From Allobosea sp. Root483D1 (lineage in GTDB: Bacteria > Pseudomonadota > Alphaproteobacteria > Rhizobiales > Beijerinckiaceae): DNA of 64,000 bases. The stretch spans positions 132,772-196,771 of the forward strand of contig NZ_LMJW01000022.1 in NCBI RefSeq assembly GCF_001429505.1. The letters run 5' to 3'. This document shows positions 26,177 to 34,931 of this stretch, in pieces. A program made the translations under genes and the position numbers. Positions within the stretch are counted from its first letter, which is position 1. Each line of letters begins with the position of its first letter. The notes beneath the pieces are model-generated. The model saw only the letters and a list, made by a program, of their open reading frames with translations, made no database searches and had not been told where the DNA came from.

Positions 26177-26823
26177 CAGAACTTGCCGAACTGCAGATAG
26201 GCCTGCTGCGGGTCGGTGCCGGCGAGGATGGCGTTGCGGACCTTGTTCTCCGCCGAGATCGCGGTCTCGGATTTCTCCAGGACCTCCTCGATGATCTCGA
26301 CTGGAATGCGCACGACGCCGTCGCGGTCGGCGAGGATATAGTCGCCCGGCCTGATCCAGACATCGCCGATCTTGATCGGCTCGTCGACCGCCTTGGGCAG
26401 CCAGAAGCCGACGATGTCACGCGGCGTATAGGCCTTGAAATAGGCCTGGAAGCCCATCTCGACCATGAACTCGGTGTCGCGCGACAGGCCGTCGATGACG
26501 CAGCCGCGCACGCCCTTGTTCTTGAGGGTCTCGGCCGAGAGCTCGCCCATCAGCGCGACCTCCTCGGTGTTCGGCTGGCAGACCCAGACATGGCCGGGCT
26601 TGGCGGCCGATAGCAGGCCGGTCCAGCCGAGCAGGGTCTCGTGCGCATCGAACTCGCCGGTCTTGCCCTCGACGGTGAAGGCGGGGCCGGCGAGCTTCAC
26701 GCCGGGCAGCAGCGGGCGAAGCGCCGGCGGCAGGGTGAAGTCCTTCAGGCCCATGGAGCGCATCGTGTCGTGGATGATGCCGGTGTAGCAGCGTTCGAGG
26801 CGCTCGGTCAGCGTATCGGTCAT
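26176..26823 (-). CDS. RraA-like protein, probable class II pyruvate aldolase
   Basis: A 215-residue RraA-fold protein. Seen: CYTGIIHDTMRSMGL, LAGPAFTVEGK, the GELSAETLKNKGVRGCVIDG motif with the substrate-binding Arg and the Asp metal ligand, and IKIGDVWIRPGDYILADRDGVVRIP. Such proteins include 4-hydroxy-4-methyl-2-oxoglutarate aldolase and oxaloacetate decarboxylase. First gene of an operon with the split UxaA-type dehydratase, which suggests it acts on a related hydroxy/keto acid in sugar-acid catabolism rather than on RNase E. Confidence 0.88.
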   Translation of the reverse strand: MTDTLTERLERCYTGIIHDTMRSMGLKDFTLPPALRPLLPGVKLAGPAFTVEGKTGEFDAHETLLGWTGLLSAAKPGHVWVCQPNTEEVALMGELSAETLKNKGVRGCVIDGLSRDTEFMVEMGFQAYFKAYTPRDIVGFWLPKAVDEPIKIGDVWIRPGDYILADRDGVVRIPVEIIEEVLEKSETAISAENKVRNAILAGTDPQQAYLQFGKF

Positions 26824-26944
26824 ATTTCCTCCGGTGCGGTCGCTCCAGCGACCTTGCGGGCACCTTGCGCAGAGGGTAGCTCAAGGGGCAAGTGCAGATT
26901 CTGCAGCGCTGGCGTGCGTATTAAACGATTTAAATAGGGGTTTC

Positions 26945-27048
26945 GTCATCCTCGGGCTTGACCCGAGCATCTCATGCCGGAGGGGCTGGGTCGGCGCCTT
27001 CTCGCCCGGAGATTCTCGGGTTTGCGCTTCGCTTCGTCCCAGAATGAC
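26945..27048. repeat. Palindromic intergenic repeat, family B, copy 2
   Basis: Longest of three copies, about 104 bp. CTCGGGCTTGACCCGAG hairpin, a CATGCCGGAGGGGCTGGG-type middle, then ATTCTCGGG...CCCAGAAT. Lies upstream of the RraA-like operon start and downstream of bpt. Confidence 0.82.
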
Positions 27049-27068
27049 GTGCGACTGGCACCGCCCGC

Positions 27069-27815
27069 TCAGCCCACCCGTTCCCAGCCCTGCGGCATCA
27101 GGCGCTCCTGCGGCAGGAAGCGGGCCTTGTAGGCCATCTTCGGCGAGCCCTCGACCCAGTAGCCGAGATAGACGTAAGGCAGGCCGAGCTTGCGGGCGCG
27201 CTCGACATGCTCGAGCACCATGAAGGTGCCGAGCGAGCGCGCCTCGAGGGCGGGGTCATAGACCGAATAGACCATGGAGAGCCCGTCGCTCAGCCGGTCA
27301 GTCAGGGCAAAGGCGAAGAGGTCGCCCTGGCCGCGACCGGTGAAGCCGCTGTCGGGGCTACGGCGACGGTATTCGATCAGGCTGGTCTCGACATGGGTGT
27401 CCTCGACCATCATGGCGAAGTCGAGCGCCGACATCGTCGCCATGCCGCCCTCGGGGTGGCGATCGTCGAGATAGCCGCGGAACAGCGAATAATGCTCCGA
27501 GCGCGGCTGCGGCGGCAGCGCCTCGCCGATCAGGTCGCTGTTGTGCGAGGTGATCTTGCGGAAGGTCCGCGAGGGCCGGAAATCGGCGACGACGATCCTG
27601 ACCGAGATGCAGGCCCGGCAGGTCTCGCAGGCCGGCCGGTAGGCGATGCTCTGCGAACGCCGGAAGCCGCCTTGCGAAAGGACATCATTGAGGTCGCGCG
27701 CCCGTGCGCCAACGAGGTGCGTGAACACCTTGCGCTCCTCGCGGCCCGGCAGATAGGGGCAGGGCGTCGGCGAGGTCAGGTAGAATTGCGGGGCATCCCG
27801 CAAGGGGCGCGTCAC
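27069..27815 (-). CDS. bpt: Aspartate/glutamate leucyltransferase (arginyltransferase family)
   Basis: Adds leucine from Leu-tRNA to N-terminal Asp/Glu in the bacterial N-degron pathway feeding ClpS/ClpAP. It is 248 residues from a GTG start. Seen: FYLTSPTPCPYLPGREERKVFT, the conserved CETCRACISVRIVV cysteines, FRKITSHNSDL, YSLFRGYLDDRHPEGGM, SMVYSVYDPALEARSLGTFM and YVYLGYWVEGSPKMAYKARF. Typical alphaproteobacterial length. Divergent from the methyltransferase gene. Confidence 0.94.
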   Translation of the reverse strand: MTRPLRDAPQFYLTSPTPCPYLPGREERKVFTHLVGARARDLNDVLSQGGFRRSQSIAYRPACETCRACISVRIVVADFRPSRTFRKITSHNSDLIGEALPPQPRSEHYSLFRGYLDDRHPEGGMATMSALDFAMMVEDTHVETSLIEYRRRSPDSGFTGRGQGDLFAFALTDRLSDGLSMVYSVYDPALEARSLGTFMVLEHVERARKLGLPYVYLGYWVEGSPKMAYKARFLPQERLMPQGWERVG

Positions 27816-27978
27816 GTCAGCCAGGCTCCGGAACCGCCAAGTTCAAGGTGAGTTTAGCAGTCGGCGCGGCGGCAACAAGCGGTAAGCCTGCGGCGACCGC
27901 ACCGCATGGGATAACCCTCGTGCCGGTGCTAGTCTGACCGCGTGAGAATAGCGGGGGTGCCCGGAGCAGGGGGATCGA

Positions 27979-28809
27979 ATGCAGACCGAGACGGTCGCGT
28001 TGACCCACGAGAAGGAAACCCTGCTGATCACGCTCTGGGCCAAGGCCGGCGAGAGCCGGCTGCCCGATTCCCTGCTCAAGGACCGTTTCGCTGCCGAGGC
28101 TGCTGCCCGCATCGACTACGACTTCGCCAGGCTCAAGGTCGACCGCAACATGATGATCGGCCTCGCCATGCGCGCGAGCACCCTCGACGGTTGGGTTCGC
28201 GATTTCCTCAAGCGGCACGCGAACGCGATCGTGTTGCATCTCGGCTGCGGGCTCGACAGCCGGGTCTTCCGGATCGACCCGCCCGCCGGCATCGATTGGT
28301 ACGACGTCGACTATCCGGACGTCATCGCGCTCAGGCAAAAGCTCTACCCGGCTCGCGACGGCTATCATCTGATCGGCTCGTCGGTGACGGAGCCGGGCTG
28401 GATCGCCGAGCTGCCGCGGGATCGCCCGACGATGATCGTAGCCGAGGGGCTTTTGCTTTATCTGCCGGAAGGCGAGGTACCGCTGCTGCTGGAACGGCTG
28501 GTGCGGCATAGCCCGGCAGGCGAGATCGTCTTTGATGCCTACAGCGCGTTCGGCCTGCGCCTGATTGCGCTGCAGCCCTCGATCAAGGCGACCGGCGCGG
28601 TGCTGCACTGGGCACTCGACGATCCCGCCGAACTGGAGCGGCAGGTGCCGGGCCTGACCCTTGCGACCGAGCTGACGGCTTACGATCCCGACGGCTACGA
28701 CCCGGCGCAGATCGCCCGCATGTCCTGGCAGGCGCGGCTGGCGATCCAGTTCTTCTCGCTTATCCCGCCGCTGGCGCGGCTCGGCCTGCTGCTGCGCTAT
28801 CGCTTCTGA
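27979..28809 (+). CDS. Class I SAM-dependent methyltransferase, LCMT/TcmP family
   Basis: A 276-residue protein of the leucine-carboxyl/O-methyltransferase family (PF04072). Motif I is IVLHLGCGLDSRVFRI; the acidic motif II is DWYDVDYPDVIALRQK; MIVAEGLLLYLPEGEVPLLL and GEIVFDAYSAFG follow. Members methylate diverse carboxyl or hydroxyl groups, often in secondary metabolism; no biosynthetic neighbours are present. It converges with the RDD gene. Substrate unknown. Confidence 0.88.
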   Translation: MQTETVALTHEKETLLITLWAKAGESRLPDSLLKDRFAAEAAARIDYDFARLKVDRNMMIGLAMRASTLDGWVRDFLKRHANAIVLHLGCGLDSRVFRIDPPAGIDWYDVDYPDVIALRQKLYPARDGYHLIGSSVTEPGWIAELPRDRPTMIVAEGLLLYLPEGEVPLLLERLVRHSPAGEIVFDAYSAFGLRLIALQPSIKATGAVLHWALDDPAELERQVPGLTLATELTAYDPDGYDPAQIARMSWQARLAIQFFSLIPPLARLGLLLRYRF

Positions 28810-28816
28810 AGCCGGC

Positions 28817-29290
28817 TCAGGCGCGCACCACCACGAGCCCGGTCAGGATATCATGGCCGAGGCGCCGGTCCTCACGTACCAGCCCGCAGGCGATATCGAG
28901 GAACCAGAGGCCGACCGTACCGGCTGCGACATAGAAGAACAGCGCGTGCACGGCGGCTGCGAGCGCGTCCGGCCGGCCGCCCGAGGCGGTTTCGACCCGA
29001 AGGCCCGCCATGCGCATGCCGAGCGTCGCCTGCTTGCGTCCGCCGATGGTGATGGCGGCGTAGCCGAGCGCGACGGCGATTGTCGCCCCGCCCATCAGCA
29101 GCCAGGTCAGCCCGAAGGTGATGATGCCGAGAATACCAAGCAGGAACCAGACGATGCTGCCTAGAATGAACAACACGACGACGTCGCCGATCCAGGCGAA
29201 CAGGCGCGAGCCCAGCACGCCGCGCGTATCCTGCAGCGGCCGGTCCTCCAGCGCGACGATCGGCGGCTGGCGATAGGACGGGTTCGACAT
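28817..29290 (-). CDS. RDD-family membrane protein
   Basis: It has 157 residues with three or four hydrophobic segments (IGDVVVLFILGSIVWFLLG, GLTWLLMGGATIAVALGYAA, HALFFYVAAGTVGLWFLDIA) and the RDD signatures GSRLFAWIGDVV and GMRMAGLRVE. RDD proteins are small inner-membrane proteins, some implicated in ion exchange; function here is unknown. 60 bases upstream, on the same strand, threonine dehydratase ends, so it may be the last gene of that unit. Confidence 0.88.
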   Translation of the reverse strand: MSNPSYRQPPIVALEDRPLQDTRGVLGSRLFAWIGDVVVLFILGSIVWFLLGILGIITFGLTWLLMGGATIAVALGYAAITIGGRKQATLGMRMAGLRVETASGGRPDALAAAVHALFFYVAAGTVGLWFLDIACGLVREDRRLGHDILTGLVVVRA

Positions 29291-29350
29291 CGACGTTGAG
29301 TTCCTCGTTGTTCCGGAGACCGGGATGGCCCACCGGCCAATAATGTTTGA

Positions 29351-30595
29351 TCAGCCCGCCGGTTCCGCAAGACCCCGCGGATAGATCCGGCGCGGCGCGA
29401 AGCCTTCCTGGCGCAGCGCCTCCTCGATCGCGGCGGTGTGCGCCTCGTCGCGGGTCTCGATGGTGACGTCGAGCATCACGCCTTTGGCCGGCACGTCGAG
29501 GAAGAGCCGGCCATGGCTGACCTCGAGGATGTTGGCGCCGAGCGCGCCGAACAGGCTGGCGACCTTGCCGAGCAGGCCGGGCCGGTCGCTGGCGGTCAGG
29601 CGGAAGGCGGCGATGCGCTGTTCGCGCTCGAGCTCGCGCACCATGATCGCCGCCAGCAGGCGCGCATCGATATTGCCGCCCGAGAGCACGAGCCCGACCT
29701 TGCGGCCGCGGTAGCGCTCCGGCTCCTTCAGCATCGCCGCGAGTCCGGCGGCGCCGGCGCCTTCGGCGAGCGTATGCTGCAAGGTCGCGCAGGCGTTGAC
29801 CGCGCGCTCGATCAGGTCCTCGCTGACCAGCACGATGTCGGAAACCAGCTCCTTCACCACCGGCAGGGTCTGCGTGCCGACGGTCTTGACCGCGATGCCC
29901 TCGGCCAGCGTCGCCCCGCCGATCGGCATCTGCGCGCCATGCACGGCATTGTGGAAGGAGGGGTAGAGCGCCGCCTCGACGCCGATCATCTCGATCGATG
30001 GCTTCAGCGCCTTGGCGGCGATGGCGTTGCCGGCCATCAGCCCGCCGCCGCCGAGCGGGATCAGCAGCGCGTCGAGCTCGGGCGCCTCCCGCAGCATCTC
30101 CAGCGCGACCGTGCCCTGGCCGGCCATCACCGCCGCATCGTCGTAAGGGTGGACGAAGACCAGGCTCTTCTCCGCTGCGATGTCGCGCGCCTTCTGCGCC
30201 GACTCGTAGAGCGTCTCGCCGAACAGCACGACCTCGGCGCCATGGGCGCGGGTGTTCTCCACCTTCACCAGCGGCGTCGTCTCGGGCATCACGATCGTCG
30301 CCGGGATGCCGAAGCGCCTGGCGTGATAGGCGACCGCCTGGGCGTGGTTTCCGGCCGACATGGCGATGACGCCGCGGCGCTTCTCGTCCCCGCTCAGGCT
30401 CAGCAGCTTGTTGACCGCGCCGCGCTCCTTGAAGGAGGCGGTCGCCTGCATGTTCTCGTGCTTGACGAAGACCTCTGCGCCGGTCAACGCCGACAGGCGC
30501 GGTGCCGGCATCAGCGGCGTCTTCAGCACATGGCCTGCGATGGTCTGCGCAGCCGCCTCGATATCGGCGAAGCTGATCGCGAAGCCGCTGCCCAT
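29351..30595 (-). CDS. ilvA: Threonine ammonia-lyase (PLP, ACT domain)
   Basis: Deaminates threonine to 2-oxobutyrate, entering isoleucine synthesis or degradation. It has 414 residues: a PLP domain with the Schiff-base lysine in ATASFKERGAVNKLL, AMSAGNHAQAVAYHA, and the phosphate loop LIPLGGGGLMAGNA; then one C-terminal ACT domain (TASDRPGLLGKVASLFGALG). One ACT and this length match the TdcB-like short form rather than the 500-residue enterobacterial IlvA. The ATG at 30595 has GGGGGA upstream. It starts 17 bases after the LivH-like permease stop. Confidence 0.93.
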   Translation of the reverse strand: MGSGFAISFADIEAAAQTIAGHVLKTPLMPAPRLSALTGAEVFVKHENMQATASFKERGAVNKLLSLSGDEKRRGVIAMSAGNHAQAVAYHARRFGIPATIVMPETTPLVKVENTRAHGAEVVLFGETLYESAQKARDIAAEKSLVFVHPYDDAAVMAGQGTVALEMLREAPELDALLIPLGGGGLMAGNAIAAKALKPSIEMIGVEAALYPSFHNAVHGAQMPIGGATLAEGIAVKTVGTQTLPVVKELVSDIVLVSEDLIERAVNACATLQHTLAEGAGAAGLAAMLKEPERYRGRKVGLVLSGGNIDARLLAAIMVRELEREQRIAAFRLTASDRPGLLGKVASLFGALGANILEVSHGRLFLDVPAKGVMLDVTIETRDEAHTAAIEEALRQEGFAPRRIYPRGLAEPAG

Positions 30596-30612
30596 CCGGT
30601 CCCCCAAATTAT

Positions 30613-31944
30613 TCAGACTTGGCGCGGCGTCAGCGCGCCGTCGCCGAAGAAGCCGCCGGGGCGCAGGATCAGCGTCACGGCGAGCAAGCTATAGACCGCG
30701 ATGTCCCGCTGTTCGAGCGGCATCGTGGCCGACCACAGCACTTCGAAGGCGGCGATGACGAGCCCGCCGAGGCAGGCGCCGGGCACCGAGCCGATGCCGC
30801 CGAGTACCGCCGCGACCAGCGCCTTGAGGCCGAGCGTGAAGCCGCCTGAAAAGCCCATGCCGCCATAGATCACGGTGACGATGACGCCGGCCGCGCCGCA
30901 GATCGCGCAGGCGATGATCAACGCCCGGTCGTGCACCGCGCCAGGATCGATCCCGAACAGGGAGGCGGTCTTGGCATCGTCGGAGACCGCGCGCCAGGCC
31001 CGGCCGTAAGACGAGCGGGCGAGATAGAGGATGAGGCAGGTCGCGGCCGAGAAGCCGAGCCCCGCCATGGCGAGCGAGACCGGCGTCGCGGTGACGATGA
31101 ACTGCTCGGCGCGCGCGAGCTGCACCGGCTCGTTGAACACCGGCGGCAGCCAGCGCAGTTCGGGGCCTTGCGCGAGGCGCAAATATTCAGAGAGCGCGAT
31201 GGCGAGCCCGATCGTCGCGATCAGCACCTGCTGGCCGTTGCTCTTGTCGAGATGGCGCAGCACGAAGCGCCCCATGGCGAAGCCGTGCAGGGCGCTGACC
31301 GCGATCGCGACGGCGAAGGCGATGAACAGGCCCGAGACCGGCGTCGAAACCGAGAGTGACAGCGTCAGCGCCACGCCGACCACGGCGGAGAGTGCCCCCA
31401 GTGCCGAGAACTCGCCGAAGGTCAGGAGGATGCGGCCATTGAGCCCGTAGATCAGCGCATAGGCGCTGGCGAGCAGGGCGTAGATCGCGGCCGAGGGCAG
31501 GGCGGCGAGGCCTTGCTGCAGGCCGTAGGCGAGGCCGGGCGACAAGGTGATGAGGTTGGCGCCGGGTGCGGCACCCGGATCGACCGGCGGCTCCGCCTTG
31601 TATTCGAGATAGAAGCGCCGCAGCAGCAGGAAGCTTGCGTCGGTCATCGGCACGCCATCGGAGGCCAAACCCGCCAGCGCGCCGCGTTGCAGCGTGGTGC
31701 CTTCGCCGACGAAGATGCAGTCGATGATGCGCCGGCGTGGCTGGGCGTCCGGCGCTTGCGCCCGGTAGCTGATGCGCAGGATGTCGGCGCGCGGGCCGGT
31801 TCCGGTGCCCTCGATGGTGATGACGGTGTCGGTGGGGTTCAGCGCCGGGATCGCCAGCCGGCAGGCGCGAATCTGATCGGTGTCGAAGCGCCCGCAGGCA
31901 GCGAGCACGAGGCAGAGCAGAATCGACGTGAGCAGGGCGCGCAT
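30613..31944 (-). CDS. LivH-type branched-chain amino acid ABC permease with lipoprotein-like head
   Basis: A 443-residue protein in two parts. Residues 1-130: a lipoprotein-type signal with lipobox LVLAACG and a soluble domain (RACRLAIPALNPTDTV, RRRIIDCIFVGEG). Residues 140-440: a LivH-like permease with 8-9 helices and family motifs SAAIYALLASAYALIYGLNG, LIATIGLAIALSEYLR, GRAWRAVSDDAKTASLFGID and GGIGSVPGACLGGLVIAAFE. LivH normally works with LivM, LivF, LivG and a binding protein; none is adjacent. It is 17 bases from ilvA, which suggests a link to amino acid use. Confidence 0.85.
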   Translation of the reverse strand: MRALLTSILLCLVLAACGRFDTDQIRACRLAIPALNPTDTVITIEGTGTGPRADILRISYRAQAPDAQPRRRIIDCIFVGEGTTLQRGALAGLASDGVPMTDASFLLLRRFYLEYKAEPPVDPGAAPGANLITLSPGLAYGLQQGLAALPSAAIYALLASAYALIYGLNGRILLTFGEFSALGALSAVVGVALTLSLSVSTPVSGLFIAFAVAIAVSALHGFAMGRFVLRHLDKSNGQQVLIATIGLAIALSEYLRLAQGPELRWLPPVFNEPVQLARAEQFIVTATPVSLAMAGLGFSAATCLILYLARSSYGRAWRAVSDDAKTASLFGIDPGAVHDRALIIACAICGAAGVIVTVIYGGMGFSGGFTLGLKALVAAVLGGIGSVPGACLGGLVIAAFEVLWSATMPLEQRDIAVYSLLAVTLILRPGGFFGDGALTPRQV

Positions 31945-31998
31945 CGCGGCGCACGCTAGCCTGCTTCACGGCGGGGCGGAACACGGCTTGTGCAGAGC

Positions 31999-32073
31999 GT
32001 CATGCTCGGGCTCGACCCAAGCATCTCTTTCAGGAGATTCTCGGGTCTGCGCTTCGCTTCGCCCGAGAATGAC
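31999..32073. repeat. Palindromic intergenic repeat, family B, copy 3 (short form)
   Basis: About 75 bp. It keeps both hairpin ends (ATGCTCGGG / CCCAAGCAT and ATTCTCGGG...CCCGAGAAT) but lacks the GC-rich middle of the other copies. Located between the permease start and the hemB stop. Confidence 0.82.
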
Positions 32074-32079
32074 GGCGTG

Positions 32080-33144
32080 TTATGCGCGCTCCTTCAGCAT
32101 CTTCGCGACCTTCGGTGCGAAATAGGTCAGCACCCCATCGGCGCCGGCGCGCTTGAAGGCGAGCAGGCTCTCCAGCATCGCCTTGTCGCCATCGAGCCAG
32201 CCATTGTTGGCCGCCGCCATGATCATCGCGTACTCGCCGGAGACCTGGTAGGCGAAGGTCGGCACCGAGAAGGTGTCCTTCACCCGCGCGATCACGTCGA
32301 GATAGGGCAGGCCGGGCTTGACCATCACCATGTCGGCGCCCTCTTCGAGGTCGAGCGCGACCTCAGCGATCGCCTCGTCGCTGTTGGCCGGGTCCATCTG
32401 ATAGGTGCGCTTGTCGCCGATGAGCGTGGCGTTGGTGCCGATCGCGTCGCGGAACGGTCCGTAATAGGCCGAGGCGTACTTGGCCGAATAGGCCATGATC
32501 TGCACGTCCTCATGGCCGTCGGCGTCGAGCGCGGCGCGGATCGCGCCGACGCGCCCGTCCATCATGTCGGAAGGCGCGATCACGTCGGCGCCGGCGTCCG
32601 CCAGTGCCAGCGCCTGCCGGACGAGGATACCGACGCTGGGGTCGTTCAGGACCTTCTCGCCCTCCATCACGCCGTCATGGCCGTGCGAGGTATAGGGGTC
32701 GAGCGCCGCGTCGCAGATGATGCCGAGTTCCGGCACCGCCGCCTTGATCGCGCGCACCGCCCGGCACATCAGGTTGCGGCCGTTGAGCGCTTCCGAGCCG
32801 GTCTCGTCGCGCAGTGCCTGGTCGACGTAAGGGAAGGGCGCGATCGCAGGGACGCCGAGCCTCGCCGCAGCTTCCGCCTGGCGCACGGCCTCGTCGATAT
32901 TGAGCCGGTCGACGCCCGGCATCCAGGCGACCGGCGAGACGGCTTCAGCCGAATCGATCAGGAAGATCGGCCAGATCAGGTCGTCGGTGGTCAGGCGGTT
33001 CTCGCGCACCAGCCGGCGTGACCACTCGGCCTTGCGGTTGCGGCGCATGCGGCGGGCGAGCCCGAGCGCGTCCGTCATGGCGGCCGCAGCCTCAGCCTGC
33101 CGCACTTGAGGTGCCGAGAACGGGCGCACAACCTTGGATGCCAT
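32080..33144 (-). CDS. hemB: Porphobilinogen synthase
   Basis: Condenses two 5-aminolevulinate molecules to porphobilinogen in tetrapyrrole synthesis. It is 354 residues from an ATG with GGAGG upstream; a 61-residue upstream extension is rejected. The two Schiff-base lysines are in AYSAKYASAYYGPFRDA and MVMVKPGLPYLD. The zinc-site region reads CDAALDPYTSHGHDG, with Ala/Asp where zinc enzymes have cysteines, so this is the magnesium-dependent type usual in alphaproteobacteria. Family B repeat follows the stop. Confidence 0.97.
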   Translation of the reverse strand: MASKVVRPFSAPQVRQAEAAAAMTDALGLARRMRRNRKAEWSRRLVRENRLTTDDLIWPIFLIDSAEAVSPVAWMPGVDRLNIDEAVRQAEAAARLGVPAIAPFPYVDQALRDETGSEALNGRNLMCRAVRAIKAAVPELGIICDAALDPYTSHGHDGVMEGEKVLNDPSVGILVRQALALADAGADVIAPSDMMDGRVGAIRAALDADGHEDVQIMAYSAKYASAYYGPFRDAIGTNATLIGDKRTYQMDPANSDEAIAEVALDLEEGADMVMVKPGLPYLDVIARVKDTFSVPTFAYQVSGEYAMIMAAANNGWLDGDKAMLESLLAFKRAGADGVLTYFAPKVAKMLKERA

Positions 33145-33353
33145 CAACGCCTCCGCTTCGAACGCGATACTTGCTTGCTGGCGCTGCTTTAGCACATCGG
33201 AACCATTCCAAAACAGTTGCGATGGTCGCATGGCGACGCGCTCTTTTTGCGGGTGCTTCGCCAAGACGCACCGTGCGGTTGCGCGCTGCCCGGCGCGTTG
33301 ACAGGCCTCCGGCCAACGCCCAAACACGGGGCCGGACCAGACGAAAGAGCACC

Positions 33354-34409
33354 ATGTCGGACGAGCCGGACATCATCTGTGAAATCCGCGGCAACGCCGG
33401 CTTCGTCGTGCTCAACCGGCCGAAGGCGCTGAACGCGCTCAATCTTCCCATGGTCCGTGAGTTGGCCAAGGCGCTCGACGCCTGGGAGCATGATCCCGCC
33501 GTCACGCGCATCGTCGTCACCGCCGCCGGCGAGAAGGCCTTCTGCGCCGGCGGCGATATCCGCAGCCTGTACGATCTCGGCAAGGCCGGCGAATTCGAGG
33601 AGATGCTCGCCTTCTGGCGCGAGGAATACATCCTCAACGCCCGCATCCAGAGCTATCCCAAGCCTTACATCGCGTTGGTCGACGGCATCGTCATGGGCGG
33701 CGGCGTCGGCCTCTCCTTGCATGGCAATCATCGCGTCGCCGGCGAGCGCTGGCTCTTCGCCATGCCCGAGGTCGGCATCGGTTTCTTCCCGGATGTCGGC
33801 GCGACCTATGCCTTGCCGCGCCTGCCGGATCACGCCGGCACCTATCTCGCGTTGACCGGCGACCGCGTCGGCCAGGCCGACGCGCTGGCGCTAGGGCTCG
33901 CGACGCATGCGGTGCCCTCGGCGCGCATGGCCGAACTCGCCGAGGCCCTGACCGGCCCCGAACCGGTCGACGCCGTGATCGCGCGCTTCGCCGGGGATCC
34001 CGGCCCCGGCAGGCTCGCGCCTGAACGGGAGACGATCGCGCATTGCTTCGGCGCGGCGACGCTGCCGGAGGTGCTCGGCCGGCTCGATGCCAGGGCGGCC
34101 GCTGGCGATGCCTTCGCCGCCAAGGCGCTCGCCACGATCCGGGCGAAGTCGCCGACCAGTATCGCCATCACCTTCGAGCAGATGCGCCGCGGCGCCTCCC
34201 TCGGCTTCGCCGAGGCGATGCAGCTCGAATTCCGCATCGTCTCGCGGATTTCGCATGGCCATGACTTCTACGAGGGCGTCCGCGCCGCGGTGATCGACAA
34301 GGATCAGGCCCCGTCCTGGCGGCCCCGGACGCTGGAGGAGCTCGATCCGGCGGCGGTGGCGGGCCATTTCGTGCCGCTTGGCGAGACCGAGCTGGTGTTG
34401 GGCAACTGA
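33354..34409 (+). CDS. Enoyl-CoA hydratase/isomerase family, 3-hydroxyisobutyryl-CoA hydrolase-like
   Basis: A 351-residue crotonase-fold protein. Seen: GFVVLNRPKALNALNLPMV, the first oxyanion loop KAFCAGGDIRSLYDLGK, the second with MGGGVGLSLHGNHRVAGE, and the catalytic-glutamate region FAMPEVGIGFFPDVGATYAL. The long C-terminal ECH_2 domain (SITFEQM-type TSIAITFEQMRRGA; EFRIVSRISHGHDFYEGVRA) marks the 3-hydroxyisobutyryl-CoA hydrolase subgroup of valine breakdown. The ATG at 33354 is chosen over an extension overlapping hemB. It is one base from the next gene. Confidence 0.9.
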   Translation: MSDEPDIICEIRGNAGFVVLNRPKALNALNLPMVRELAKALDAWEHDPAVTRIVVTAAGEKAFCAGGDIRSLYDLGKAGEFEEMLAFWREEYILNARIQSYPKPYIALVDGIVMGGGVGLSLHGNHRVAGERWLFAMPEVGIGFFPDVGATYALPRLPDHAGTYLALTGDRVGQADALALGLATHAVPSARMAELAEALTGPEPVDAVIARFAGDPGPGRLAPERETIAHCFGAATLPEVLGRLDARAAAGDAFAAKALATIRAKSPTSIAITFEQMRRGASLGFAEAMQLEFRIVSRISHGHDFYEGVRAAVIDKDQAPSWRPRTLEELDPAAVAGHFVPLGETELVLGN

Positions 34410-34410
34410 G

Positions 34411-34857
34411 ATGGCGGCAATGCGCGACGGCGAGGTTCTGCGCGGTCCGGCCCAGGCGGGCGAGGCCAAGAAGCGCGGCATACGCTGGCGGCTGATCCTG
34501 GTCTGGCTGCTGCGCCTGCTCTCGGTGATCTGGATCGGCAAGGGCCTGATGCACTGGGCGACGATCCTCGGCCTCGGGCTGGTCTTCGAGCCCGGCCCCG
34601 CCTTCGAGACGCGCCCGCTGACCTTCCAGGCGATCACCGTCTATTTCGCGGTCTTCGATCTCGTCGCCGGCGTCGGTCTCTGGCTGACCGCGACCTGGGG
34701 CGGCGTGCTCTGGCTGCTCGCCGCCGTCAGCCAGCTCCTGCTCGGCTTCTTCTTCCCGCGCTGGCTGACGCTTTCGCCCGCCTTGATCGGCACCTATGTC
34801 GCGCTGATGCTGACCTATTTCCTCGCCACCTGGGCGGCCGAGAACCAGGATAGCTGA
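34411..34857 (+). CDS. DUF6163-like inner-membrane protein
   Basis: It has 148 residues with four predicted membrane helices: LILVWLLRLLSVIWIGKGL, ITVYFAVFDLVAGVGLWL, GVLWLLAAVSQLLLGFFF and LIGTYVALMLTYFLATWA. It starts one base after the hydrolase stop. In Rhizobiales a DUF6163 protein commonly lies just upstream of ldtR and the L,D-transpeptidase gene, which matches this context; family name from that recollection. Function unknown; a cell-envelope role is inferred. Confidence 0.75.
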   Translation: MAAMRDGEVLRGPAQAGEAKKRGIRWRLILVWLLRLLSVIWIGKGLMHWATILGLGLVFEPGPAFETRPLTFQAITVYFAVFDLVAGVGLWLTATWGGVLWLLAAVSQLLLGFFFPRWLTLSPALIGTYVALMLTYFLATWAAENQDS

Positions 34858-34931
34858 GCCCGCCGGCTTGCCGCGAATACGGTGGGCCGCGGTAAGAATC
34901 GCTTTAGCTTAAGAGACTTGCGGTTCATTTT

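Noticed and set aside
26176..26823. RraA-like gene as regulator of RNase E
   Set aside because: It is fused into an operon with a dehydratase and keeps the aldolase metal/substrate motif, which favours a metabolic enzyme.
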